A DNA stretch of 64,000 bases from Telluribacter humicola. GTDB lineage: Bacteria > Bacteroidota > Bacteroidia > Cytophagales > Spirosomataceae. Each line of letters begins with the position of its first letter. Within the stretch, counting starts at the first letter, position 1. Positions 45,517-53,677 of this stretch are shown one piece after another. The translations under genes and the position numbers were made by a program. Below the pieces are notes generated by a model that searched no databases, was not told where the DNA came from, and saw nothing but the letters and a program-made list of their open reading frames with translations. The stretch covers positions 496,001-560,000 of the forward strand of contig NZ_JAFIQT010000001.1 in the NCBI RefSeq assembly GCF_017355935.1, read 5' to 3'.

Positions 45517-45960
45517 TTAATTTAACCATAGATGAAAGGGTAGTGTATATTTTACTCTAACAGGTTTGCCATTAGAGTAGCCCGGTGTCCAAACAGGGGA
45601 GCTTTCGAAAACCCTCTTGGCCTCCGCTGTGATATCATCTACTGCTTTCTTTTTCAATATTTCATCAGATCTCTTTCTATAGAAACGCATTTTTTCAAAG
45701 TCAAGAGAATCAACGGATAGCTTTCCAGTCGAGTCGATTAAAAATTTGATCATAACAGTACCTTGGTAATGAGTTTTTTCTGCTGATTCTGGATATTTAA
45801 AGTTTTTACTAATGTAGGCAAAGAGTGCTTTATAGCCACCAGGAAACTCTGGCTGTACTTCATGTACAGTATGGGCAGAATCTGCTTTTGTAACCTGGGC
45901 CATTGTTGAAGTACCAAAGATGATTAGAAGCAAACTTATAAAGAGCCGTAGCTTATTCAT
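45517..45960 (-). CDS. TonB C-terminal-domain periplasmic protein
   Basis: 147 residues: a signal peptide (LFISLLLIIFGTSTMAQ) followed directly by a TonB_C-like domain (PEFPGGYKALFAYISKNFKY, GTVMIKFLIDSTGKLS, VFESSPVWTPGYSNGKPVRV). It lacks the membrane anchor and Pro-rich spacer of true TonB, so it is not an energy transducer by itself. Such stand-alone proteins are common in Bacteroidota; function is unknown. The terminator at 45994-46050 separates it from sequence upstream, and repeat copy A abuts its stop. Confidence 0.88.
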   Translation of the reverse strand: MNKLRLFISLLLIIFGTSTMAQVTKADSAHTVHEVQPEFPGGYKALFAYISKNFKYPESAEKTHYQGTVMIKFLIDSTGKLSVDSLDFEKMRFYRKRSDEILKKKAVDDITAEAKRVFESSPVWTPGYSNGKPVRVKYTLPFHLWLN

Positions 45961-45993
45961 TATGGATAGAGGGTATGTTTTTATGAAGCAGAA

Positions 45994-46050
45994 ATATACT
46001 AAAAAAGCGTTGGTAGCCTAGTCGGTGCTACCAACGCTTTTTTAGTATAT
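45994..46050 (-). terminator. Very strong terminator beside the valS 3'-end remnant
   Basis: Arms 45994-46017 and 46027-46050 are exact complements over 24 bp (core agcgttggtagc), with A/T tracts on both sides. On the minus strand it lies 12 bp after the stop of the valS-like remnant, the usual place for the valS terminator. Confidence 0.9.
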
Positions 46051-46061
46051 CATAATGGTAA

Positions 46062-46143
46062 TTATCCCAGTCGCACCAGTGCTTCCTTGATGGTAGCGAT
46101 TTTGGCGTCGGCTTGCTTCTGACGTTCTTTGCTCTACGACATC
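46062..46143 (-). pseudogene. Remnant of a valS 3' end
   Basis: On the minus strand it reads, after one extra base, KERQKQAD, then AKIATIKEALVRLG and a TAA stop, matching the C-terminus of the intact valS at 47161 except for a two-codon gap. Six scattered substitutions are mostly silent. Homology ends sharply at gatgtcgtagag, where repeat copy B begins. It is a truncated, diverged second copy of the last ~27 codons of valS, with no start and a frameshift. Confidence 0.88.
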
Positions 46144-46147
46144 AACT

Positions 46148-46293
46148 CGCTCACCCTGATTTGCAATCAGGACGGTCCCCCGCTGGGGTGTATTCTGATC
46201 GCGTTTATAACGCAGCTTGGCACGTGTCGCGTTGAAAATGCTAAAAGATCAACGCCAGCGGGCGACCGTCCCAGTTATAAATTGGGGTTAGCG
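46148..46293 (-). repeat. Structured intergenic repeat, copy B (full-length)
   Basis: A ~146-bp imperfect palindrome. The left arm (46148-46186, cgctcaccctg to cccccgctgg) pairs with the right arm (46255-46293, ccagcgggcgac to ggggttagcg) with a few mismatches. The centre has its own hairpins, such as gcgttga/tcaacgc and gcgt-ttata-acgc. It begins a few bases after the stop of the broken gene at 46297 and ends at the valS remnant. No ORF of its own is credible. Its RNA would fold into one long stem. Confidence 0.85.
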
Positions 46294-46296
46294 GTT

Positions 46297-47068
46297 TTAT
46301 TCAAAAGGGTATTTGATGTTGGCTGGAAGCGGTTCTACTACCATTTTCATCCATTGCCCATCTACTTTGATAACGACAATATTATTGTCTTTGTCGTAGA
46401 ACATGGTACCGTTACCACTTCCTTTCAGCTCTTTAAAGTTGACATATTTAGCGTCTTCGGTGTACTCTCGTTCGGCATCAGCCTTTACTTCCTCGGTACG
46501 GAGATCCTCTTTGCCTATATTACCCAGCGTGAGAGCGTTGGTGAGGCGTAGAGAGCCGTAGAAAATAGCCTTATCGCGTCCAAACAGAAATGAATGTTGA
46601 CGCACGTCAGAGCCAAGTTTAAACCAATTGTAGGCACTTTCAGAGTGGTCGTACACCGTACTGTAATAGTAGGCTTCCGCTACGGGACGACCCTCCTCCG
46701 TATGCTTTATTGACCAGCATAGTAATGCGCGATTTATCGTCGCGGGCGTAACCCTCAAATACATGGTACCCCCAGCGCTTGCGGTTGCGTTCATTTTCAT
46801 TACCGCGTACCTGAATCATGTACGGAGTACTTAGAATGCCGTCAATGGTCGTGTACATGGGGGTAAGTTGCGGATTAAAGCCGAAGTGGTAGCCACGGTC
46901 ACGCCAGCGGTGCCAGGTCGTGTCAATATCTGATGATAGTTCCAGCCGCTTCTGCTCCGATTCTTCTGAACCCGGAATAAGTTTGAAGTACGCTGGAAAA
47001 GGGGAGGTACTCTGTGCATTGGCTAGCGTAGCCAGGCAGAGTAAGAGGAGGATAAAGGGAAGTTTCAT
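46297..47068 (-). pseudogene. Small exported protein gene broken by a frameshift
   Basis: Two overlapping frames encode one protein of about 255 residues. The first (47068 to 46640) starts with signal peptide KLPFILLLLCLATLANAQ and stays sensible to ITMLVNKAYGGG. The second resumes with GRPVAEAYYYSTVYDHSESA and ends VDGQWMKMVVEPLPANIKYP. A one-base change in the ggaggaggg run near 46690-46700 joins them. The fold is not recognised. It sits between the intact valS end and the valS remnant, followed at once by repeat copy B. Confidence 0.75.
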
Positions 47069-47104
47069 GGGAAATGCAAGTAGGTTTGATACCTTATTGC
47101 TAAA

Positions 47105-47138
47105 GTAAAAAAAGCGGAGACAGTTACTCGTCTCCGCT
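47105..47138 (-). terminator. Terminator of the intact valS
   Basis: agcggagac (47113-47121) pairs with gtctccgct (47130-47138); on the minus strand it is followed by a T-run. It is unrelated in sequence to the terminator next to the valS remnant. Confidence 0.85.
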
Positions 47139-47160
47139 CTAAGGTATTCATAAACAGTGT

Positions 47161-49785
47161 CTATCCCAGCCTCACCAGTGCTTCCTTAATAGTAGCAATC
47201 TTGGCTTCGGCGTCGGCTTGCTTCTGACGTTCTTTCTCTACGACATCGCCTTTGGCATTTTGTACGAAGCGCTCGTTCGATAGCTTCTTCTGTACTGAGG
47301 CCAGGAAGCCTTCGGTATATTCCAGCTCTTTGAGCAGGTTTTCGCGCTCGGCTTCTACGTCTATTTCACCCGCCAGGTTGATGAAGAACTCATCCGACCG
47401 CACCAGGAACGACATACCTTCGGCCTGCTCCGATACATACTCAATAGCCGCTACGTTGGCTAGCTTACGCAGCAAGCCTTCCAGTGACTGATATAGATCG
47501 GGTGTTTCGGTACGGATAGCAAGCGGCAGTTCTACTTTAGGGCTGAGGCCTTTGGTGTTACGCAGGTTCCGGATGGCCGAAACGACTTCTGATAGTATTT
47601 CGAACTGGTTGATCAGGGTAGTATCAATCGCTCCCGGCTGCGGGTACTCAGCTACGCAGATAGAGTCATTCTGGCCGCGTTCGCGGATATTCTGCCAGAT
47701 CTCCTCCGTAATAAATGGCATGAACGGATGCGTCAGGCGCATCAGACGGTCAAAGAAGTCAAGGGTAGCTTCGTAGGTAGCCGGATCAATCGGCTGCTCG
47801 TACTCAGGCTTGATCATCTCGAGGTACTGCGAGCAGAAATCGTCCCAGATCAGTTTGTACACCGCGTTCAGAGCATCCGACATCCTGAACTTATCAAACA
47901 GGTCATGTACTTCGGCGAGTGTCTGGTTCAGCTTGGACTCAAACCACTGCGTAGCCAGCTGTGACGCCGGGTTTTGCGCCTCTTCGGATACCGTCCAGCC
48001 TTTTACCAGACGGAAAGCGTTCCATACCTTGTTACAGAAGTTACGGCCCTGCTCTACCAGCTTCTCATCGTACAGCAGGTCATTACCGGCCGGTGAGCTG
48101 AATAGCATACCCGTCCTGACACCGTCGGCACCGTACTGGGCTATGAGGTCCAGTGGGTCGGGTGAGTTACCCAGCGACTTGGACATCTTGCGGCCCTGCT
48201 TGTCACGCACGATACCCGTCAGGTACACATTCTTGAATGGGTACGTGTTGCGGTACTCGTAACCGGCAATGATCATACGTGCAACCCAGAAGAACAGGAT
48301 TTCGGGAGCGGTCACCAGGTCGTTGGTAGGGTAGTAGTAGTTAATCTCTTCGTTGTCGGGGTTATTGATCCCGTCGAATACCGATATAGGCCACAGCCAC
48401 GACGAAAACCAGGTATCCAGCACGTCGGGGTCCTGCTCGAGGTCAGCCTCCGTAAGGGCAAATAGCAGCAGCTCGTGCTGTGCCTTACGCAGGGCTTCGC
48501 GCTTGTTGCGGGCCACGATCACGGTACCATCTTTGAGGTAGAAGGCCGGGATACGGTGGCCCCACCACAGCTGGCGGCTGATGTTCCAGTCACGGACGTT
48601 CTCCATCCAGTGGCGGTAGGTGTTCTTGAACTTCGGCGGAAGCAGTTGTACCGTGTCGTTCATTACGTTCTCGAAGGCTGGCTGCGATATTCGCTTCATC
48701 TTCAGGAACCACTGCTCCGACAGCCGGGGCTCTATCACCGCGTTGGTACGTTCCGAGTGCCCTACGTTCGACTTGTACTCTTCTACTTTCTCTATATTTC
48801 CTGCTTCTTCCAGCAGCTTGATGATTTTCTTACGGGCTATAAAGCGATCCTCTCCTACCAGGATCTGCGCCTTCTCATTCAGGGTACCATCTTCGTTGAG
48901 CAGGTCTATGGTGGGCAGGTTGTGCTTCTTACCCAATTCGTAGTCGTTCTGGTCGTGGGCGGGTGTTACTTTCAAGCAACCGGTACCAAATTCTACCTCT
49001 ACATACTCGTCGGCAATGATCGGGATGGCCCGGTTGATCAGGGGGATCAGGGCTTTCTTGCCTACCAGATGCTGGTAACGCTCGTCGGTCGGATTTACGC
49101 AGATGGCTACGTCGGCCATGATGGTTTCGGGACGAACCGTAGCGATGGTTACGTACTGGCCTTCCTCGCCCTCGATGGCGTAGCGGATGTACACCAGTTT
49201 CTGCATCACCTCCTTCATGAGTACCTCCTCGTCCGACACGGTAGTACGGGCCTGGGGGTCCCAGTTCACCATGCGGTGACCCCGGTAGATATCGCCCTTG
49301 TTGTACAGGTCTACGAATACATCGATAACGGCATCATACAGGCTGGGCTCCATCGTAAAGCGGGTGCGATCCCAGTCGCAGGAGGCACCGAGCTTACGCA
49401 GCTGCTGCAATATGATACCGCCGTACTTGTGTGTCCACTCCCAGCAGTACTCCAGAAACTCCTCACGGGTCAGGTCACTCTTGTTGATCCCCTTTTCACG
49501 GAGCATGGCTACCACCTTGGCTTCCGTCGCGATGGAAGCATGGTCGGTACCGGCTACCCAGCAGGCTTCCTTGCCCTCCATACGGGCCTTACGCGTCAGA
49601 ATATCCTGAATGGTGTTGTTGAGCATGTGTCCCATGTGGAGTACCCCCGTTACGTTCGGCGGCGGGATCACGATGGTATAAGGCTCCTTGTCCGGATTGG
49701 GCTTGGAGTTGAAGTACCGGTTTTCGATCCAGTAGCTGTACCACTTATCTTCTATCTCCTGGGGAGAGTACGTCTTTGAAATCAT
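47161..49785 (-). CDS. valS: Valyl-tRNA synthetase
   Basis: 874 residues, normal length. It charges tRNA-Val. Class I motifs are PPPNVTGVLHMGHMLNN (HIGH-type) and GRKMSKSLGNSPDP (KMSKS); the editing domain has ATVRPETIMADVAI, and a C-terminal coiled coil ends KEALVRLG. The start is the ATG at 49785, about 70 bp downstream of a -7 box. The 3' end is duplicated about 1 kb downstream (46062-46143). Confidence 0.98.
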   Translation of the reverse strand: MISKTYSPQEIEDKWYSYWIENRYFNSKPNPDKEPYTIVIPPPNVTGVLHMGHMLNNTIQDILTRKARMEGKEACWVAGTDHASIATEAKVVAMLREKGINKSDLTREEFLEYCWEWTHKYGGIILQQLRKLGASCDWDRTRFTMEPSLYDAVIDVFVDLYNKGDIYRGHRMVNWDPQARTTVSDEEVLMKEVMQKLVYIRYAIEGEEGQYVTIATVRPETIMADVAICVNPTDERYQHLVGKKALIPLINRAIPIIADEYVEVEFGTGCLKVTPAHDQNDYELGKKHNLPTIDLLNEDGTLNEKAQILVGEDRFIARKKIIKLLEEAGNIEKVEEYKSNVGHSERTNAVIEPRLSEQWFLKMKRISQPAFENVMNDTVQLLPPKFKNTYRHWMENVRDWNISRQLWWGHRIPAFYLKDGTVIVARNKREALRKAQHELLLFALTEADLEQDPDVLDTWFSSWLWPISVFDGINNPDNEEINYYYPTNDLVTAPEILFFWVARMIIAGYEYRNTYPFKNVYLTGIVRDKQGRKMSKSLGNSPDPLDLIAQYGADGVRTGMLFSSPAGNDLLYDEKLVEQGRNFCNKVWNAFRLVKGWTVSEEAQNPASQLATQWFESKLNQTLAEVHDLFDKFRMSDALNAVYKLIWDDFCSQYLEMIKPEYEQPIDPATYEATLDFFDRLMRLTHPFMPFITEEIWQNIRERGQNDSICVAEYPQPGAIDTTLINQFEILSEVVSAIRNLRNTKGLSPKVELPLAIRTETPDLYQSLEGLLRKLANVAAIEYVSEQAEGMSFLVRSDEFFINLAGEIDVEAERENLLKELEYTEGFLASVQKKLSNERFVQNAKGDVVEKERQKQADAEAKIATIKEALVRLG

Positions 49786-49855
49786 ATGGGTTGACTATAT
49801 CCTGAAACTACTTAAACAGAGCCATCGGCAGAGCGAATCGGCTTGTTTTAAGGCG

Positions 49856-49863
49856 CAAAGATA
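49856..49863 (-). promoter_or_regulatory. -7 box (TATCTTTG) for valS
   Basis: Exact TAnnTTTG on the minus strand, about 70 bp upstream of the valS ATG. Confidence 0.55.
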
Positions 49864-49940
49864 AAGAAAAGAGAGACGTAATGGGGAAGTTTGTAGGGGG
49901 AAGTTGGAGGTATTCAGCAGATGAGTAGGAGAAGCCTAAG

Positions 49941-50141
49941 CTATTTATTCCGTGGACTTGCAAGTACATAAAGTACCTGTTCCAACGTCACACTTGGGAA
50001 GTCTTCTAAAAACTCTTCCAATAAAATTCCTTTCTCCAGATGCCAGATAAGTGTTTCTACCGGTACACGGGTACCAGCGAAAACAGGCTGTCCACTCTGG
50101 ATTTTAGGGTCTATCGTGATGTACTTTTTCAAATCCTCCAT
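49941..50141 (-). CDS. DUF433 protein (antitoxin-like)
   Basis: 66 residues: KYITIDPKIQSGQPVFAGTR and VPVETLIWHLEKGILLEEFL with FPSVTLEQVLYVL, the usual DUF433 pattern. Many DUF433 proteins are antitoxins of VapC- or DUF5615-type toxins. No toxin gene is adjacent on either side, so it is either solitary or a leftover. The repeats at 50160-50197 lie in its promoter region. Confidence 0.9.
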   Translation of the reverse strand: MEDLKKYITIDPKIQSGQPVFAGTRVPVETLIWHLEKGILLEEFLEDFPSVTLEQVLYVLASPRNK

Positions 50142-50159
50142 AGCCAGTTAATAATACTT

Positions 50160-50197
50160 CTCTTGAAGATATACTTTCACCTCTTGAAGATATCTTC
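50160..50197. repeat. Direct repeat plus palindrome upstream of the DUF433 gene
   Basis: ctcttgaagata occurs at 50160-50171 and 50181-50192, and the second copy runs into the perfect palindrome gaagatatcttc (50186-50197). It lies 20-55 bp upstream of the start at 50141, a typical site for autoregulation. Confidence 0.6.
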
Positions 50198-50221
50198 TTC
50201 GTAACGTTGGGTTTGTTTTGT

Positions 50222-50235
50222 GGCAGTTAACTACC
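50222..50235. repeat. Left copy of a 14-bp direct repeat flanking the restriction-modification pair
   Basis: ggcagttaactacc here and ggcagttagttgcc at 52521-52534 match at 11 of 14 positions, in the same orientation, bracketing the two genes. Possible target duplication or recombination footprint; chance is not excluded. Confidence 0.35.
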
Positions 50236-50380
50236 AAGTCTTTTCAAACTTCCAACCTAGTTTTATAAGCCCTATAACTTTTCTCCAACTTGTATATTCT
50301 CTTACTGCATCATTCGTTAGTGAACTAGTCTAGAGATTCTATTTTACTGTTGTTCATCGTTTTAACTTCGAGTTCAATAA

Positions 50381-51337
50381 TCAGAACTGCAACAAGTTTG
50401 AGGGGAGTTCAATCATTAGGGATTTATCTGTCTCTACTTCATCAACTCGATGGTTATATATAGTTATAAGCTTTTTAAAGCTGTTGGTGAGATTATCTTT
50501 ATTAAAGTCACTAATCTCATCAATATTTTCAGAAACGAAAGATTCTATGGATTCAACAGCTATCTGCTGTTCGCTAACTTGCTCGGCATTTTGTCGCGTG
50601 CCAATGAGCTTATTATCAGGTACAAGTAAAAATGGCTTGAGGCCTTGTGAGATGTTATGTTTGCATTTTTCATAAACAGCTGGCATTGGTGCAACAGTAA
50701 TATGAAAAGCCGTATGGCCAATCAGGAAATCACCAGGGCGTTGAGTTTGCATATCGGCTGTACTCGCTGATTCATTAGAAACATTTATGTTAGGAAAGCG
50801 AAGTTGAAGTTTAGCACCTACCAAGTGCTGCGCGATAAATCCTGCCTTGCCTTCGGCGACCGCTGTCTGTAGTAAACTATGAATAACATGCCAAGTGGAA
50901 TGTGAAGGATTGAATGTTAACTTTATCTTTTGTCTATTATGGAAATCCTTCACTCTATCCACAAGAAAAGATTGCATAAAGTATAAATATTCATTCCTTT
51001 CTTCTTTATCTTTATCTTCAAGATTTAACTCTTTAAGCATTTCAAGCAGTGCTTTAACCTCAGCAGGTCCACCTCGATTAGTTCTCCCACCCTCTTTAGC
51101 GAAGGGACGCTCTTCTCCAAAAGCTTTTAATATGCTAGCCACAGCAGCGCCACTTGCGCCTTTAATTTGCATTCCACCATCTGCAATATGGGCACTAAAG
51201 TTTAAATTATAGTCTGTTATCAAGCGATTCAATACAACTAATGCTGTTGCGATACTACCATTCGCAGGGCCATTATTTGCTTTTACTACTTTTAAAGATT
51301 GATACCATTTAATAAATTCTTCAGGAGGCTGCTGCAT
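50381..51337 (-). CDS. DUF4928 protein, likely type II restriction endonuclease
   Basis: 318 residues. The start FIKWYQSLKVVKANNGPANG and the stretch GGMQIKGASGAAVASILKAF, then RPFAKEGGRTNRGGPAEV, match the DUF4928 family found next to C5 methyltransferases. No PD-(D/E)xK motif can be assigned with certainty by eye. It overlaps the methyltransferase gene by 17 bp, as expected for a translationally coupled restriction partner. The gene is clearly AT-richer than its neighbours, a sign of transfer. Confidence 0.82.
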   Translation of the reverse strand: MQQPPEEFIKWYQSLKVVKANNGPANGSIATALVVLNRLITDYNLNFSAHIADGGMQIKGASGAAVASILKAFGEERPFAKEGGRTNRGGPAEVKALLEMLKELNLEDKDKEERNEYLYFMQSFLVDRVKDFHNRQKIKLTFNPSHSTWHVIHSLLQTAVAEGKAGFIAQHLVGAKLQLRFPNINVSNESASTADMQTQRPGDFLIGHTAFHITVAPMPAVYEKCKHNISQGLKPFLLVPDNKLIGTRQNAEQVSEQQIAVESIESFVSENIDEISDFNKDNLTNSFKKLITIYNHRVDEVETDKSLMIELPSNLLQF

Positions 51338-52481
51338 ATTGATCTAATCGAGAAGCTTTTTTATTCAAAATTTTTGAGAGTTCAACGTTAAGGTAATTTT
51401 CTGCAATCCAACTAATGACAGGTACACAAACAGCATCTCCAAAGCCAAATAATGCTTCTGTTACTGTTCCTGAAATATTGAAGTTATCTACACCCATTAA
51501 TCTTGCACATTCTTTTGGGGTCAAAAGACGTACATTCACATCTCCCTTTCCTACTTGAAGTAGAATTTGCCTTGCGCTACCACCTTTAGGAGTTCGTAGG
51601 CAACCAGCAATGCCATCAAAACGAATTTCAGCCATTGATTTTCCATCTCTTACTCTTCTGAAGGCAGTATAATATTCATAATAACATTTTTCTTTCTGCT
51701 CAAGTATCTTAGAAAGATGACGTTCAAAGGTTTGGTTTAGTAAGTATTCGACTCTTTCTGTATTAAACCATAAGGATGAACTCTTAGGTATATCTTCAAC
51801 TATATCAGCTATACTCAACCTCAGAACAGGTAGCTTAGGCAAGTCAAAGTTTATATCCCAATTTATCTCAGGATGGTTAAATATAAAGTTTCTAAGCTTT
51901 ACGGGCCTTAATTCCGTTTCAGGGAAAAAAAGTTTTACAGGAACAGGTGGAGAACTCAGTAGCTTTCCTATAATAAAAAGACGAATGCGGCTTTGTGGTA
52001 CAAAATGAACTGCATCTATAATAAATGTATCAACAGCATAACCTAAGTCGTTGAGAGCTAATAAAGCATCTCTGAAATCTCTCCCGTCATGAGACGTTAG
52101 GAAACCAGTAACATTTTCTAGTAATACTAGCGGTGGCTTCTTACTGCCCATACCTTGTAATATTTCTATAAACCCCCAAAAAGCTGATGAATGTTCTCCC
52201 TTCAAGCCAGCTCTACGTCCTGCTAAGGAAAGGTCAGTACAGGGAAATGATGCTGTTGCTAAATCTGTTTGTGGTATTATTGCTGGAGAAACCTTATGAA
52301 TGTCCTCTAATATAAAATGGTTTTCTGGGTCTTGAAAGTGATTCTGGTAAAGTTTCTGTTTGACCGGATCAATATCGTTGGCAAGAGCAACTGTCCAACC
52401 GGCTTGTTCAAGTCCCGCACGCATCAAACCAATTCCCGCAAAATATTCAGCCACTGTCTTTTGTTGTGATAAGTCGTTCAT
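51321..52481 (-). CDS. DNA (cytosine-5) methyltransferase of a type II R-M system
   Basis: 386 residues from the ATG at 52481 (a TTG at 52502 is the alternative). Motif I AEYFAGIGLMRAGLEQAGW, motif IV with the catalytic Cys in ATASFPCTDLSLAGRRAG, motif VI PPLVLLENVTGF, motif VIII near FVPQSRIRLF, and motifs IX-X with LRTPKGGSARQIL and FGFGDAVCVPVISW are present. It would protect host DNA from the DUF4928 enzyme encoded downstream. The recognition sequence cannot be read from the protein. AT-rich codon use marks it as acquired. Confidence 0.94.
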   Translation of the reverse strand: MNDLSQQKTVAEYFAGIGLMRAGLEQAGWTVALANDIDPVKQKLYQNHFQDPENHFILEDIHKVSPAIIPQTDLATASFPCTDLSLAGRRAGLKGEHSSAFWGFIEILQGMGSKKPPLVLLENVTGFLTSHDGRDFRDALLALNDLGYAVDTFIIDAVHFVPQSRIRLFIIGKLLSSPPVPVKLFFPETELRPVKLRNFIFNHPEINWDINFDLPKLPVLRLSIADIVEDIPKSSSLWFNTERVEYLLNQTFERHLSKILEQKEKCYYEYYTAFRRVRDGKSMAEIRFDGIAGCLRTPKGGSARQILLQVGKGDVNVRLLTPKECARLMGVDNFNISGTVTEALFGFGDAVCVPVISWIAENYLNVELSKILNKKASRLDQYAAAS

Positions 52482-52520
52482 TACCAAGTTATAGTTTGCC
52501 AATTAAAGATGCTTGTATTT

Positions 52521-52534
52521 GGCAGTTAGTTGCC
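52521..52534. repeat. Right copy of the 14-bp direct repeat flanking the R-M pair
   Basis: ggcagttagttgcc; see the left copy at 50222-50235. It lies about 40 bp upstream of the methyltransferase start. Confidence 0.35.
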
Positions 52535-52672
52535 TAACACAAAACTAAGAAAGTAGACACTTGATTCAATAGTTCATAGGAAATACTTTCAATTCATTGG
52601 AAGTATTCACTCTTGCCCTGCAACTCCCAAACCCATAACTTTCGGACAGATAAGCTTTTGATCTCCTTAACC

Positions 52673-53677
52673 ATGAAAAGATTTCTCCTTTGGACGGGTG
52701 GCCTGGTGGCTATCCTGGCGGTGGGCTACGCGGCTGGCCCCGACATCCCCGACGCTACGCTTGACCCCACCCTGCCTACGGTGACGCAGGACCTGCCCCG
52801 GCTGGAAGCCGAAATAGCCAGCACTGAAGCGGCCATCCCTGACCTCAAAGCCGATAACGAAGCCCGCATTATCTGGGCTGATAGTACTAAAAAAGAGAAG
52901 ACGCCCTACAGCATCGTATACATCCACGGCTTCGGGGCCAGCTGGGCCGAGGGCGACCCGGTGCATAGGGAGCTTTCCAAACGCTACGACGCGAACCTGT
53001 ACCTGGCCCGCCTGCACGGAGCCGGTAGCGGTGATCCGGATGCTTTCAATGACCTGACGCCCGAGAACTTCGTAGCCGGTGCCAAGCACGCCCTGGCCGT
53101 AGGCAAAGCTTTGGGAGACAGCGTCATCGTGATAGGTACTTCGGCGGGTGGCCTGCTGACGGTGTACCTGGCGGCCAACCACCCGGAGCTGAAAGGAATA
53201 GTACTGTACTCACCCTGCATGGCGGTATATAATGGAGCTCTGGCCCTGACGACCCGCCCCTGGGGCCGACAAATCATGCACAATGTACTGGGCGAACGGC
53301 GCGAGAACTCCTACCAGCCCGACCGGGCAGCTTACTGGCTCACCAGCTACCATACCAATGGGTTGCTTACCCTGCAGCAGGTGATGGATGCGGTGTCGCG
53401 GCCGGAGGTGTATGCTCAGGTGAAGGTACCTACCCTGCTGGCCTACTACTACAAGAACGACGACGAGCAGGATAAGGTGGTATCGGTGGCGGCTATGCGG
53501 GAGATGTTTCCGCTGCTGGGGACGCCCGACCACCTAAAGGTGGAGAAGGCGCTACCTACAACAGGTAATCACGTAATTGCCTCTCACTTTACATCTAAGG
53601 ACCTGGATGCGGTGCGGCAGGTAACACAGCAGTTTTTTGAAGACAAATTACATGTCAAACCCATCGCTAAGCCATGA
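52673..53677 (+). CDS. Exported alpha/beta hydrolase (carboxylesterase-like)
   Basis: 334 residues from the ATG at 52673, which begins a signal peptide (FLLWTGGLVAILAVGYAAG). An alpha/beta-hydrolase fold shows YSIVYIHGFGASWAEGDPVH, the nucleophile in VIVIGTSAGGLLTVYLA, an acid in LLAYYYKNDDEQDKVVS and His in TTGNHVIAS. Substrate unknown. Its stop overlaps the next start (ATGA), so the two genes are translationally coupled. Confidence 0.88.
   Translation: MKRFLLWTGGLVAILAVGYAAGPDIPDATLDPTLPTVTQDLPRLEAEIASTEAAIPDLKADNEARIIWADSTKKEKTPYSIVYIHGFGASWAEGDPVHRELSKRYDANLYLARLHGAGSGDPDAFNDLTPENFVAGAKHALAVGKALGDSVIVIGTSAGGLLTVYLAANHPELKGIVLYSPCMAVYNGALALTTRPWGRQIMHNVLGERRENSYQPDRAAYWLTSYHTNGLLTLQQVMDAVSRPEVYAQVKVPTLLAYYYKNDDEQDKVVSVAAMREMFPLLGTPDHLKVEKALPTTGNHVIASHFTSKDLDAVRQVTQQFFEDKLHVKPIAKP

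Noticed and set aside
45396-46293. Integron attC sites with gene cassettes
   Set aside because: The ends ggggttagcg / cgctcaccc faintly resemble attC core sites and the gene-repeat order is cassette-like, but the consensus GTTRRRY is not met, there is no integrase, and all genes have their own signals.
46129-46551. 140-codon plus-strand ORF over repeat copy B
   Set aside because: It runs from the valS remnant through a palindromic repeat into the antisense of a real gene; no plausible product.
48475-49779. 434-codon plus-strand ORF over valS
   Set aside because: It is an antisense shadow of the intact valS and shows no domain; the opposite frame has all synthetase motifs.
49941-50141. Complete toxin-antitoxin module at DUF433
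   Set aside because: No toxin-like ORF lies next to the gene on either side.
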